A stretch of 64,000 bases of DNA, from NCBI GenBank assembly GCA_019635585.1, contig JAHBZE010000001.1:248001-312000 (forward strand), read 5' to 3'. Below, one piece after another: positions 1 to 8,499 of this stretch (positions within the stretch are counted from its first letter, which is position 1; the number at the start of each line of letters is the position of its first letter). The DNA is from Xanthobacteraceae bacterium. Its GTDB lineage: Bacteria; Pseudomonadota; Alphaproteobacteria; Rhizobiales; Xanthobacteraceae. The notes under the pieces were generated by a model. The model did not search any database, was not told where the DNA came from, and was given only the letters and a program-made list of their open reading frames with translations. The translations under genes and the position numbers were made by a program.

Positions 1-303
1 GCCGCGCGTGCGCGCGAAATCCAGCTTCTGAATCTGCATATTTCGGCCGAAGCCGCCGTTGCATATGGAATTGCGACCAAAGCAGTGACGGCGGAACACA
101 TCGATCATGTCATCGACGGCTGGGTCGAAAAGCTCAAGACCGACACACCCGGCAGCGTGCGTGCTACGCGCGCGCTTCTGCTGCCGACCGCGCTCCGCAT
201 GGAAATCGCGGGCAAGCTTCGGCGCGAGTTCGATTGCTTCCTCGACCAGATCGAGAGCGACGAAGCAGACGCCGGCATGGCGAAATTCCTGGCGGTCGCG
301 TGA
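1..303 (+). CDS. Enoyl-CoA hydratase/isomerase family protein, C-terminal part (5' end outside window)
   Basis: The open frame enters from the left edge and ends at TGA 301-303, giving about 100 residues. The segment around A-E-A-A-V-A-Y-G-I-A-T-K-A-V resembles the family's usual E-A-x-x-x-G-L-V region, followed by the helical C-terminus (K-x-x-x-P-x-S-x-R-A-T-R-A-L-L) of crotonase-type hydratases. The catalytic N-terminal part is not in the window, so the exact substrate and even hydratase versus isomerase cannot be decided. The stop overlaps the next start (TGATG), so it is the upstream gene of an operon with an acyl-CoA ligase and MaoC proteins, fitting a carboxylic-acid degradation role. 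Confidence is moderate because only the less conserved end is visible. Confidence 0.72.
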   Translation, partial: AARAREIQLLNLHISAEAAVAYGIATKAVTAEHIDHVIDGWVEKLKTDTPGSVRATRALLLPTALRMEIAGKLRREFDCFLDQIESDEADAGMAKFLAVA

Positions 304-1802
304 TGCAGCAGATTCCGGATTTCGCGCGCAAGCGCGCCGAGCTTTCGCCGGATGCTCTCGCCTTTCGCGAAGTCGCAACCGGACGCAAGATCGATTTCCG
401 CACCTTCGACGAGCGCGCCGGGCGTTGCGCTGCGGCTCTGCGCAAACTCGGGGTCGTACCCGGCGAGCGCGTTGCAATCCTCTGCCACAACAACACAACA
501 TTTTTCGAAATCCTGTTCGGCTGCGCGAAGGCAGGAATAATTCTCGTGCCGCTGAACTGGCGGCAGACTACCGCCGAGCTTGTGCCGATCGTCGCGGACT
601 GCGCGGCGAAAGTTCTATTTCACGACGTGGAAACCGCCGCACTCGCGGACAGCCTCGGTGTCGCCTCGGGACTGCGCACCATTTCCTTCTCCATCTACGA
701 AACCTTGATCGAAGATTCCGTCGCGCCGAGGACCGCATCTTCCGCGTGGCCGGCCGAGCGTATCTGGTATCTGCTCTATACCTCCGGCACGACCGGAAAG
801 CCGAAAGCCGTGATCCAGACCTTCGGCATGGCGCTCGCCAACTACGTCAACATCGGACAGGCGACCGATCTCGTCGGAACCGACAGCACGCTCAATTTCC
901 TGCCGCTGTTTCACACCGCGGGCATCAATCTGCATGCTCTTCCCGTATTCATCGCGGGCGGCACCAGCCACATTATCCCGAAATTCGAGATCGACGACGC
1001 TTTGCGTCTGATCGGAAACGGCGAGATCACGCTGTTCTTCGGCGTACCTGCGATCTATCAGGCCTTCAGTCTGCATCCAGCGTTCGCACACGCGGATTTC
1101 TCGCGCGTCCGCCATTGGGGATGCGGCGGTGCGCCGCTTCCGAAAAATCTGATCCGCGAATTTCTCCGCAAAGGCGTGCGCGTCTGCAATGGCATGGGCA
1201 TGACGGAAACCGGCCCGACCGTGTTCCTGATGGACCCGGTGCACGCACCGGAAAAGATCGGCTCGGTCGGCAAGCCGCAGGTTCTTACCGAAGTAAGGCT
1301 CGTGGACGCCGAAGGCCACGACGTTCCGGACGGCGAACGCGGCGAGCTTCTGTTTCGCGGACCCAACATCACGCCGGGCTATTTCGGAAATCTGGAAGCG
1401 ACCGCGAGTGCAATCGACAGCGAAGGCTGGCTGCGCTCCGGCGACGTCGGCCGCAAGGATAAGGACGGCTATTACTATATCGTCGACCGCATCAAGGACA
1501 TGTACATCTCCGGCGGCGAGAATGTGTATCCAGCCGAGGTCGAAGCCGTACTCGTGAGCCATCCGAACGTGCTGGAAGTCGCGGTACTCGGCGTTGCGGA
1601 CGCAAAGTGGGGCGAAACCGGGCACGCATTCGTCGCCCTGCGTCCGGGCAAATCTGCCACGGCGGCTGAACTGCGTTCCTATGCACGAGAGCGGCTCGCT
1701 ACCTACAAAGTTCCAAGCCACATCACTCTGCTTGAGGATTTCCCACGTACCGCGGCTGGAAAAATCCAAAAACATCTCCTGCGTGCACGCGTACAGGAGT
1801 AA
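303..1802 (+). CDS. AMP-dependent acyl-CoA synthetase/ligase
   Basis: A 499-residue ANL-superfamily enzyme that activates a carboxylic acid to its CoA thioester through an acyl-AMP. The P-loop signature YTSGTTGKPK is near residue 160, the A5-type motif GMGMTETGPT near 300, the A7-type LRSGDVGRKDKDGYYYIVDR near 380, and the C-terminal domain carries the adenylation lysine in PRTAAGKIQK near residue 485. The ATG at 303 overlaps the previous stop (TGATG); an in-frame start at 234 would add 23 residues lying inside the previous gene and is unlikely. Length fits medium/long-chain or cyclohexane/benzoate-type ligases. The operon (hydratase, two MaoC-like proteins, hydrolase) implies beta-oxidation-like catabolism; substrate unknown. 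Confidence 0.9.
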   Translation: MQQIPDFARKRAELSPDALAFREVATGRKIDFRTFDERAGRCAAALRKLGVVPGERVAILCHNNTTFFEILFGCAKAGIILVPLNWRQTTAELVPIVADCAAKVLFHDVETAALADSLGVASGLRTISFSIYETLIEDSVAPRTASSAWPAERIWYLLYTSGTTGKPKAVIQTFGMALANYVNIGQATDLVGTDSTLNFLPLFHTAGINLHALPVFIAGGTSHIIPKFEIDDALRLIGNGEITLFFGVPAIYQAFSLHPAFAHADFSRVRHWGCGGAPLPKNLIREFLRKGVRVCNGMGMTETGPTVFLMDPVHAPEKIGSVGKPQVLTEVRLVDAEGHDVPDGERGELLFRGPNITPGYFGNLEATASAIDSEGWLRSGDVGRKDKDGYYYIVDRIKDMYISGGENVYPAEVEAVLVSHPNVLEVAVLGVADAKWGETGHAFVALRPGKSATAAELRSYARERLATYKVPSHITLLEDFPRTAAGKIQKHLLRARVQE

Positions 1803-1807
1803 TAAGC

Positions 1808-2200
1808 ATGACGGAAACGACGGTTATCAGCGAAGTCCATGTTCCGGCGCAGGCCGACTTTGACCGCTTCGCCCGGGTCAGCGGCGACGACAATCCGATT
1901 CATGTCGATCAGGATTTCGCAGCGCGCACGCGCTTCGGCCGCACGGTTGCGCACGGCATGCTTCTGTCGTCAATCCTGTGGAGCATGATCCACCGCCATC
2001 TGCCCGATGCCGGCCGGCAACTTTCGCAGAACCTGACGTTTCCCAATCCGGCTTTTGCCGACGAAGCGCTGCGGTTCACCGTGAACGTTGAAAAAATCGC
2101 AGCCGGAGAGATCGCCCTTGCCTTCTCTGTCACGCGCACCGCTGACGGCGCCATCGCCTGCCAGGGCAACACCGCATTCGAAATTGGGGGCGATCTCTAA
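1808..2200 (+). CDS. MaoC family (R)-specific hydratase, catalytically complete
   Basis: A 130-residue single hot-dog domain. The hydratase-2 motif is intact: SGDDNPIHVD near residues 25-34 supplies the catalytic Asp and His, and FGRTVAHGM near 45-53 is the usual following G-x-x-x-A-H-G-M. Such enzymes hydrate trans-2-enoyl-CoA to (R)-3-hydroxyacyl-CoA or the reverse. The ATG lies 5 nt after the ligase stop, with an AGGAG-type site inside the ligase end. It overlaps the next gene by one base (TAATG), so the two hot-dog proteins are probably translated together, and may form a heteromeric enzyme. Confidence 0.86.
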   Translation: MTETTVISEVHVPAQADFDRFARVSGDDNPIHVDQDFAARTRFGRTVAHGMLLSSILWSMIHRHLPDAGRQLSQNLTFPNPAFADEALRFTVNVEKIAAGEIALAFSVTRTADGAIACQGNTAFEIGGDL

Positions 2201-2571
2201 TGAAGGTCGGCGACAAGGCAAGCGTCACGCGCAGTTTCGACGAAACCATGCTTGCAGAATTTTTTGATCTTGCGCGCAATGCTCCGCCAGTCGGCTACGT
2301 TCCCGAGACGCTGCTCAGTGGCATCATTTCGTACCTGCTCGGGGTAAAGTTGCCCGGGCCGGGAACGAACTATCTCAAACAGGAGACAAAATTTTTGGCA
2401 AGCGCGCAGCCCGGCGAGTCGATTACAGCGACCGTCGAAGTCACGCGGCTTCGTCCTGAGAAACACCTTTGCGACCTCTCCACTACCTGCACGGGCGCCG
2501 ACGGCACCGTGTTCTGCACCGGCCGCGCCCTGGTGCTGGTGAAGGATGTCGCCGCACCCGTCGAGGCATGA
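2200..2571 (+). CDS. MaoC-like hot-dog protein lacking the catalytic Asp/His pair
   Basis: A 123-residue protein with the hot-dog strand pattern of MaoC dehydratases (QETKFLASAQPGESITATVE is the characteristic central sheet region). The segment where the D-x-N-x-x-H motif should be reads LARNAPPVGYVPET and the following stretch is shortened, so no candidate catalytic Asp-His pair is present. It starts at ATG 2200 overlapping the stop of the intact MaoC gene. In hydratase 2 of multifunctional enzyme type 2, and in mycobacterial HadAB/HadBC, an inactive hot-dog unit pairs with an active one; an equivalent structural-partner role is my inference here. Confidence 0.72.
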   Translation: MKVGDKASVTRSFDETMLAEFFDLARNAPPVGYVPETLLSGIISYLLGVKLPGPGTNYLKQETKFLASAQPGESITATVEVTRLRPEKHLCDLSTTCTGADGTVFCTGRALVLVKDVAAPVEA

Positions 2572-2574
2572 CGG

Positions 2575-3384
2575 GTGAACGGGTCCCGGCATGTAACCGA
2601 AGCCGGCGAAGGCAAGCCGATTCTGCTGCTCCACGGCTGGTCGGCGCATGGCGGCTTTTTTGCGCCGCAGATGGAACTTGCGAAACTCGGCTATCACGTC
2701 ATCGCGCCGGATCTGCCGGGACACGGCCGCGACCGCCGCCCGCACACGAACCTTAGTATTGCCGACTTAAGTGACGCCTTGGACAACTTCCTGACTGCAC
2801 GCGGTCTAGACGACGTCACGCTGCTCGGATGGTCGATGGGCGCGACTGTTGCGTTTGAATATCTGGCAACGCACGGCGCGGAACGCATCGCATCGCTCAT
2901 CGTCGTGGATATGTCGGCGCGCATCATCAACGACGCACAGTGGCGGCTCGGCCTCGCTACAGGCCTCGACGCACGCGGTGCAGAAATTGCGGCTGACGCC
3001 ATGGCGCGCAACTGGTCTCGCTATGCACGCCGCATTGCGCCAAGCCTTTTTGCGCCGGAACTCGGGCCGGATCACAGACTGCTCACCTTCGCCTACGAGA
3101 ACATCGCAAATAATGACGGCGACACGCTCGCAAGCCTGTGGCGCTCGCTTGCCGGAGCGGATCATCGCGCTACGCTCGCCTCGATCCCAATCCCTTCGTT
3201 CGTGATTGCGGGCGAACGAAGCAGACTCTATCGGCCAGAAGTGACACAATGGCTCGCGTCACACATTCCCGGCTGCCGCCATGTCGCAATTCCTGCGGCC
3301 GGGCACACGCCGCAAATGGAGCAACCGGCCGCTTTCAACGCCGCTGTAGCCAAATTCCTTAGCGCCGTGTACCGAAAATCATGA
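2575..3384 (+). CDS. Alpha/beta hydrolase
   Basis: A 269-residue alpha/beta-hydrolase fold protein. LLLHGWSAHGG (about 16-26) holds the oxyanion HGW, LLGWSMGATVAF (about 82-93) is the nucleophile elbow with the catalytic Ser, and PAAGHTPQMEQP near 240 supplies the catalytic His. The start is GTG 2575, 3 nt after the stop of the previous gene; an overlapping ATG at 2568 is out of frame. Being last in an acyl-CoA operon it could be a thioesterase, lactonase or ester hydrolase. The 3' end overlaps the convergent MFS gene by 26 nt. No signal peptide, so cytoplasmic. Confidence 0.85.
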   Translation: MNGSRHVTEAGEGKPILLLHGWSAHGGFFAPQMELAKLGYHVIAPDLPGHGRDRRPHTNLSIADLSDALDNFLTARGLDDVTLLGWSMGATVAFEYLATHGAERIASLIVVDMSARIINDAQWRLGLATGLDARGAEIAADAMARNWSRYARRIAPSLFAPELGPDHRLLTFAYENIANNDGDTLASLWRSLAGADHRATLASIPIPSFVIAGERSRLYRPEVTQWLASHIPGCRHVAIPAAGHTPQMEQPAAFNAAVAKFLSAVYRKS

Positions 3385-4573
3385 TCGCCAATCCGGCGAA
3401 GGTTGCAAGCGACATCATGATAAACGGCCAGAAGTAATTTCCGGCCAGGTCATAGAGCACTCCAACCGCGACCGGCCCACCGGCAACGCCGGCAGTCGCG
3501 ATCAACTGGCTCATCGAGTAAATGCGGCCGTATTCACGCGTGCCGAATTTTTCCGCGATCAGCAGCGGCTGCATCACCAATGCATTGCCGATCGTAACGC
3601 CAAATAGAACGACCGCTGCAAGGATCGTGACCCGCCGCTCCGCGAAGGCGAGCAGGAACAGCGCGGTACCCTGCAACACCATCAGTTGCAACGTGAACGT
3701 GCGCACTCCGATCTTCAGAACGATCCAACCGCCCGCGAACCGTCCGACGATGCTCGAACTCGCGAGAAAGGCCAGCGCAAGCGCTGCCGTTTCGACGCCA
3801 TCCCTGAGATTTGAAAAGCGGTAGAGATGCGCGATCGCACCCACTTGCGCGCCGAGGATGAAAAGATACGCGACGGAAAGCGAACGATAGAACACAGTTC
3901 GCTTGGCATCGTCATAAGAAACCGACGGACCGGAGTCATGCGGTTCGGCGCTGTCACGAATGGCTCCGCCGTCCGGTCTAAGTCCGAGATCCGCGGGATT
4001 ATTGCGAATGACAAGAAGCGTAACCGGAACTACGCCAAGGAAGAATACCGCCGCCATCCAGGGGCCCGTCCCGCTCAGGCCGCTGCGCTCGATCGACAGC
4101 GCGACAAAGGGCGAGATGAAAATGCCGCCCATCGAAAAGCCGGTCGATGCGACGGAGAGCGCGAGCGCGCGCTTCACCGTGAACCAGCGCGTTACTAGCG
4201 TGGTCACCGGCACGAGATTCGACGCGCCGTATGAGAATCCGAAGACGACGTGAAAGAGAAAGAGTTGCCACGTCTCGCGGAGATAGCCGACCGAAAAGAG
4301 ACAGGCAGAGCCGATGATGGTCGCGCTGATCAGCACGATTCTCAGATCGTGACGGTCGATGATCCTGCCGACAAGAACGCCCGAAAGGCCGCCTGACACG
4401 AAAAAGGCGGCGGTTGCGGCGCTGGTCAGCGAAACCGGAAAGCCGCGCTCCGCGACGAACGCATTCAGCAACACCGAGAGATTGTAGAACGCGAGCCCTG
4501 ACGTCACCGTGGTAATCAGAAAAATGGCGGCAACGATGTACCAGCCATAAAAAATGCGCGTGGCGGCGGACAT
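3359..4573 (-). CDS. MFS transporter (oxalate/formate-antiporter-like)
   Basis: A 404-residue polytopic membrane protein with about 12 hydrophobic segments and the N-terminus FYGWYIVAAIF, a hallmark of the OFA/monocarboxylate-like MFS branch. A loop motif GVLVGRIIDRHDLR after the second helix matches the MFS G-x-x-x-D-R-x-G-x-R signature loosely. The central charged loop (near residues 200-225) separates the two six-helix halves. It probably carries an organic anion; the adjacent acyl-CoA operon makes a carboxylate substrate plausible, but nothing in the sequence fixes it. Translation starts at ATG 4573. Confidence 0.85.
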   Translation of the reverse strand: MSAATRIFYGWYIVAAIFLITTVTSGLAFYNLSVLLNAFVAERGFPVSLTSAATAAFFVSGGLSGVLVGRIIDRHDLRIVLISATIIGSACLFSVGYLRETWQLFLFHVVFGFSYGASNLVPVTTLVTRWFTVKRALALSVASTGFSMGGIFISPFVALSIERSGLSGTGPWMAAVFFLGVVPVTLLVIRNNPADLGLRPDGGAIRDSAEPHDSGPSVSYDDAKRTVFYRSLSVAYLFILGAQVGAIAHLYRFSNLRDGVETAALALAFLASSSIVGRFAGGWIVLKIGVRTFTLQLMVLQGTALFLLAFAERRVTILAAVVLFGVTIGNALVMQPLLIAEKFGTREYGRIYSMSQLIATAGVAGGPVAVGVLYDLAGNYFWPFIMMSLATFAGLAIMIFGTRR

Positions 4574-4659
4574 GCAAAAACCAAAACGGGCCGTACCGAA
4601 CTGGCCCTGCTGAAACAGACTGGCCGATCTCTTTGCTTACCCGCGCCGCTTAGGCAAGC

Positions 4660-4678
4660 GGCAAGCGATCTGCTTGCC
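4660..4678 (-). terminator. Hairpin at the 3' end of the MetE-like gene
   Basis: GGCAAGC (4660-4666), a 5-nt loop GATCT, and GCTTGCC (4672-4678) form a perfect 7-bp stem. A second GGCAAGC copy at 4653-4659 gives a competing 9-bp stem with 4672-4680. The stem overlaps the last codons and stop of the MetE-like gene. There is no U-run on either strand, so this is a hairpin of unproven terminator function. Confidence 0.35.
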
Positions 4679-5790
4679 TATTTCCAGATCGCTTTTGCGG
4701 TATCGACGCAGAGCTTCAGCTTGGCGCGCTCGTCTGCTTCTGTCACCGGGTTACCTGCAACCGTCGAGGCGAAACCGCACTGCGGGCTGATCGCGAGGCG
4801 ATCGAGGCCGATATATTTCGTCGCCTCATCCACGCGGCGCTTCAGGTCGTCCGGATTTTCCAGAACCGGCGACTTGCTGGTGACAAGGCCAAGCACCACG
4901 CCGACGCCTTTCGGCACGAAGCGCAACGGCGAGAAATCGCCCGCGCGCGCGGTATCGAATTCCAGCAGGAAGTGATTGATCTTTGCCCGGCCGAAAAAGC
5001 GCTCCGCGATGTCTTCGTAACCGCCGGCCGCGAGATAGTGGCCTTTTAGATTGCCGCGGCACATGTGAACCCCGACGCGCACGCTCGACGGCAGCACCGA
5101 AACCGCCTCGTTGATCGCGTCGATATAGAGATCGACGAGTTCGTCTGGGTCCTGCCCCACCGACTTCACCTTGTCGCGAATCGTGGGATCGCAGAGCATC
5201 GCAATCGCGACCTCGTCGAGCTGCACATATTCGCAACCGGCCTTTGCGAGATCGGCGATCTCCTCCTGAAATACCTTGCCGAGGTCGCGGAAAAAGCCTT
5301 TCGCGTCGGGATAAATCTTCGCATCCGCGAAATCGCTGCAACGATAGAAGTGCATCGCCGAAGGTGCCGGAATGGTGATCTTCGGCGTCAACTTCGTGTG
5401 CGCCTTGACGAACTCGAACTCGTCGACCGCAAGCGGGCGAACGCGCCTGATCTTCTTGCTCGCGTAAGGTGCTGTGAATTCGTATTCGTGCCCGGTGTCG
5501 TCGCGGAAGGTATAGACCGCGCCCTTGATCTCGAAGCCTTCTGTACGCTCGACGAAGCGGCTCCAGTACGACCCGCGGCGGAACTCGCCGTCGTTGACGA
5601 CCTCGAGCCCCGTGCTCTCCTGCAACTTCAGTACGTCTCGGATGCAGTCGTCCTGAATCTTCGAAAAGGTGGCGTCGTCGATCGAGCCATTCTGATGTTG
5701 CTTGAAAGCCTGCCGCAGCGCGGGCGGCCGCAACAGGCTCCCGACGTGATCGGCACGAAACGGCGGACGGCCTGACGCGAGGCGAGACAT
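4678..5790 (-). CDS. MetE C-terminal-domain-like methyltransferase (cobalamin-independent methionine synthase family)
   Basis: A 370-residue single-module protein related to the catalytic half of cobalamin-independent methionine synthase. PPFRADHVGSLLRP opens the barrel, GVHMCRGN near residue 250 gives the His-x-Cys zinc ligands, and SPQCGFAS near 340 gives the last Cys ligand. Full MetE is about 750 residues; this short form is common in bacteria and its methyl acceptor is often not homocysteine. The frame is open to 6153, but ATG 5790 is preceded by GGGAG at good spacing and the protein begins with conserved family sequence there, so the upstream 121 codons (Cys/Arg-rich) are not coding. 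Possible role in xenobiotic or thiol demethylation; unproven. Confidence 0.83.
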   Translation of the reverse strand: MSRLASGRPPFRADHVGSLLRPPALRQAFKQHQNGSIDDATFSKIQDDCIRDVLKLQESTGLEVVNDGEFRRGSYWSRFVERTEGFEIKGAVYTFRDDTGHEYEFTAPYASKKIRRVRPLAVDEFEFVKAHTKLTPKITIPAPSAMHFYRCSDFADAKIYPDAKGFFRDLGKVFQEEIADLAKAGCEYVQLDEVAIAMLCDPTIRDKVKSVGQDPDELVDLYIDAINEAVSVLPSSVRVGVHMCRGNLKGHYLAAGGYEDIAERFFGRAKINHFLLEFDTARAGDFSPLRFVPKGVGVVLGLVTSKSPVLENPDDLKRRVDEATKYIGLDRLAISPQCGFASTVAGNPVTEADERAKLKLCVDTAKAIWK

Positions 5791-6058
5791 GGCGCTTCTC
5801 CCGGACTTCCGGCTTGCCGCCGGATTCCAAAAGCCAATAGATCGGTTAAAACTGGATCTCCTGTCAAAACATGCGCTATCGCCGTGGATAACCGCTGAAG
5901 ATCCGCGCGAACAACAACGCGGCCTGCACAAACTATCGCCCCGATTGCACGATCTATTCCGTGTTCTGACGCATCTTTCGATGCCTGTCTCCGCGGTATC
6001 GCGCTTTCGATTCGGCCCTTCCGACACTTCTACGCAAACGCACGAGGAACCGGGAACA

Positions 6059-6664
6059 ATGCGCTCGCTTCGTATGCATCGTGCATGGAACTTTTCGTTC
6101 GTCCTAGTTTTGATCGGTTTCAATCTGATCGCATGCGACGGGCCGCGCGGCACAATTACGGCACTGAATGCGGAAACACCGGCGGCACCAATTGCAGATG
6201 CCGGAACTTATCGTCTTTCGCCCGGAGACAAGTTGAAAGTTACCGTTTTCAACGAAGCCGATTTAACTGGCGAGTTTCAGGTTAACGAACGCGGCAACAT
6301 CGCCTTTCCGCTTGTCGGCGAAGTGCAAGCTGCGAACTCTACACCGGACGAGTTCCAGCAGCGTCTCACCACGCGCCTGCGCGGAAAATACGTGAAGAAG
6401 CCGCGCGTTTCGGTCGAAATGGTCAGCTACCGGCCGGTCAACGTACTCGGCGAAGTGCGAAACGCAGGGCAGATTCAATATCGGCCGGGCCTCACCATAC
6501 AAGATGCAGTTGCGCTTGCAGGCGGCTTCACCTATCGCGCAAACACGCGAACGGTTTACGTGCGCCGCGCGGATGCAAATGGTGAAGTTTCGATCAACAC
6601 CGATGGCGAGAAAGTTCCGATTTTACCGGGCGACAACATTCGCGTGCCCGAACGATATTTCTGA
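6059..6664 (+). CDS. Short Wza-like polysaccharide export lipoprotein
   Basis: 201 residues. A signal peptide with lipobox L-I-A-C places the lipidated Cys at residue 26. The poly-export domain (YRLSPGDKLKVTVFNEADLT, about 49-68) is followed by one SLBB-like domain (VLGEVRNAGQIQYRPG). E. coli Wza is 379 residues with several SLBB-type domains and a C-terminal amphipathic helix that forms the outer-membrane pore; this protein is half that length and ends without such a helix. The outer-membrane portal therefore probably comes from the beta-barrel gene just downstream. Start ATG 6059 has GAGGAAC about 10 nt upstream; an earlier in-frame start at 5789 has no signal-peptide logic. Confidence 0.88.
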   Translation: MRSLRMHRAWNFSFVLVLIGFNLIACDGPRGTITALNAETPAAPIADAGTYRLSPGDKLKVTVFNEADLTGEFQVNERGNIAFPLVGEVQAANSTPDEFQQRLTTRLRGKYVKKPRVSVEMVSYRPVNVLGEVRNAGQIQYRPGLTIQDAVALAGGFTYRANTRTVYVRRADANGEVSINTDGEKVPILPGDNIRVPERYF

Positions 6665-7218
6665 GCGCGCCACAAACTGATAACAACTTTGCCGCATTGC
6701 AACGCTACACAAGGATACCACTCGAGACGAAGGGTCTGATCAGGCCGAGATAGCAAGTCGCGCCTCTTTACGGCGTCCGAATACCGACGGGGGTACGGAT
6801 GACGATGGCTAAGAACTTCGACGAGATGCATTCGCACGCGAAAGCGCCTCACGAATGCGAACGAGCGGTCCGGCTCCGGATCGCAGACTCCTATATTCTC
6901 GCATCGGCAATGCCGCGCTTCGTTGCGCTGGCAGCGCTTCCGCTTGCGGAATTCGGGCAGCTTTACCCCGACGAAGACTCTGCCGGCAATGTCTGAAGCG
7001 CACTGAAGCCCGTTCTTCAGCGCGCTATTCCCGGCTTCATTCCGTCCAAGAACGTCCCGCACCGCGCTTCGGCGTGAACGGACCCTCCTGTCTACAATTC
7101 CTTCACGACATTCTTCTTGCGGCGCGCGCACTTCCGCTAATTTCAAGGAACGAATTCCGATGCAGAACTTTGTGATGTCGTCCTGAGCGGTCATCGCCAA
7201 CGTGAACGGGATTTGTTT
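6665..7218 (+). other. Intergenic stretch in the export locus, no convincing gene
   Basis: About 550 nt between the Wza-like gene and the beta-barrel gene. The only plus-strand open frame of note (6799-6996, 65 codons) has no similarity I recognise and ordinary composition. The antisense frames here are Arg-rich shadows. No clear terminator with a U-run, no repeat and no tRNA seen. The length leaves room for a promoter for the beta-barrel/wzc operon or a degraded gene. Confidence 0.5.
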
Positions 7219-8499
7219 GTGCAACCACCCTACTTGCGATGGAGCATCATGACGCTTGCGGCCATTTCAATCGCGACTGGCGAAGCGGATGCCGGAGAGA
7301 TTCCGGACTACGAGCTCGCACAAATGGCGGTGCGCGACCGCCCCAAGGAAGGCTACGAGCCGATCGGCTACCGCCTCGGGCCGCACTTTTTCTTTCCTTC
7401 GATGGGCGCCGGGTTCAGCTACGACTCCAACATATTTGCCTCGCCGGTCGCACCGCGTTCCGATATCGCGCTGATCATATCGCCGGCGCTCACGATCACC
7501 AATGCGCCGCGCTTCCAGATCAGCACGCCGTCGGCGTTCACCTATCAACTAGACTTGAACGCCGACATCTATCAATTCCGCACCTTCGACAGCGAAAACC
7601 GCACCGATGCCCAAGCGAAGCTGAAGACGCGCTGGGAGCTCGCGCACGACATCACGATCGAGGGGAATTTCCTCGCCGCGCGCAAACACGACGAGCGCGG
7701 CGATACCGCGCTTCCGCTCGATGCTCGCGAGCCGATACCCTACACCGACCTGCGCGCCGAAGGTGTTTTTACAAAAACCTTCGGCCGCTTCGGCGTCGAA
7801 CTGAATGCGAACGTGCGGCGCCTCGATTACGAGGATATATCCACGGTCGCTGGCGCACCGCTGTCGCAATTCGCGCGGAACGGTACGATCTTTTCCGCGC
7901 ATGTCAGGCCATTTTACGAGTTTTCGCCGGGCTACCGCGGCTTCGTGCGCTTTCGCGGCAATACCCGCGACTACGAAGGCACCGGCATCCTGAACCGCGA
8001 TTCCAACGGCTATGACATTCGCGCGGGGCTCGAGTTTGCGGTTACGCCGCTCATCAGCGGCAGCGTCGAGGCCGGCTACCTTTCGCAAACCTACGACAAT
8101 CCGCTGATCACGCCGTTCGACGGCCTCTCCTACGCCGCGAAGGTGCAATGGCTCGCAACTCCGCTGATGACGGTGACGCTCAACGCCGAGCGTTCGGTTG
8201 CGGAAACCGTGACGCCGGACTTCGACGCACGGCTCGACACCATCTACGGCGCGCAGGTCGACTACGAACTGATGCGGAATGTCATTCTCTTCGGCAGCGT
8301 GAAGTGGAAGCAGGAAGACTACCGTGGCCTTTCCACCCGCACCGACAATGTCGGACAGCTTGCTGCCGGCGTCGACTACTTCATGAACCGCCATCTGAAG
8401 ATGACGCTGCAATACCAGTTCCAGGACCGCAATTCGGACCTCGCGATCTATGATTTCGACCGCCACATGGTGACCTTCGGTGTTAAAGCGCAGTACTGA
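7219..8499 (+). CDS. Outer-membrane beta-barrel protein of the exopolysaccharide locus (BBP2-like)
   Basis: About 426 residues: signal peptide (YLRWSIMTLAAISIATGEADA then GEIPDY) followed by alternating amphipathic strands rich in Y, F, R and T, ending in aromatic-rich VTFGVKAQY as expected for an outer-membrane barrel. It resembles the putative beta-barrel porin 2 family often found beside Wza/Wzc genes in alphaproteobacteria. Start choice is uncertain: TTG 7213, GTG 7219 (GGGA about 7 nt upstream, gives a basic n-region) or ATG 7249. The end overlaps the Wzc gene by 20 nt. Likely role: outer-membrane channel paired with the short Wza-like lipoprotein. Confidence 0.8.
   Translation: MQPPYLRWSIMTLAAISIATGEADAGEIPDYELAQMAVRDRPKEGYEPIGYRLGPHFFFPSMGAGFSYDSNIFASPVAPRSDIALIISPALTITNAPRFQISTPSAFTYQLDLNADIYQFRTFDSENRTDAQAKLKTRWELAHDITIEGNFLAARKHDERGDTALPLDAREPIPYTDLRAEGVFTKTFGRFGVELNANVRRLDYEDISTVAGAPLSQFARNGTIFSAHVRPFYEFSPGYRGFVRFRGNTRDYEGTGILNRDSNGYDIRAGLEFAVTPLISGSVEAGYLSQTYDNPLITPFDGLSYAAKVQWLATPLMTVTLNAERSVAETVTPDFDARLDTIYGAQVDYELMRNVILFGSVKWKQEDYRGLSTRTDNVGQLAAGVDYFMNRHLKMTLQYQFQDRNSDLAIYDFDRHMVTFGVKAQY

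Noticed and set aside
615-1775. 386-codon antisense frame under the acyl-CoA ligase
   Set aside because: The sense strand encodes an unmistakable ANL ligase; antisense is a high-GC shadow.
5791-6153. N-terminal extension of the MetE-like frame
   Set aside because: Cys/Arg-rich residues with no similarity to the family; ATG 5790 has a proper GGGAG site and starts the conserved domain.
6799-6996. 65-codon plus-strand ORF between the Wza-like and barrel genes
   Set aside because: No recognisable family and no coupling to neighbours; cannot be told from chance in high-GC DNA.
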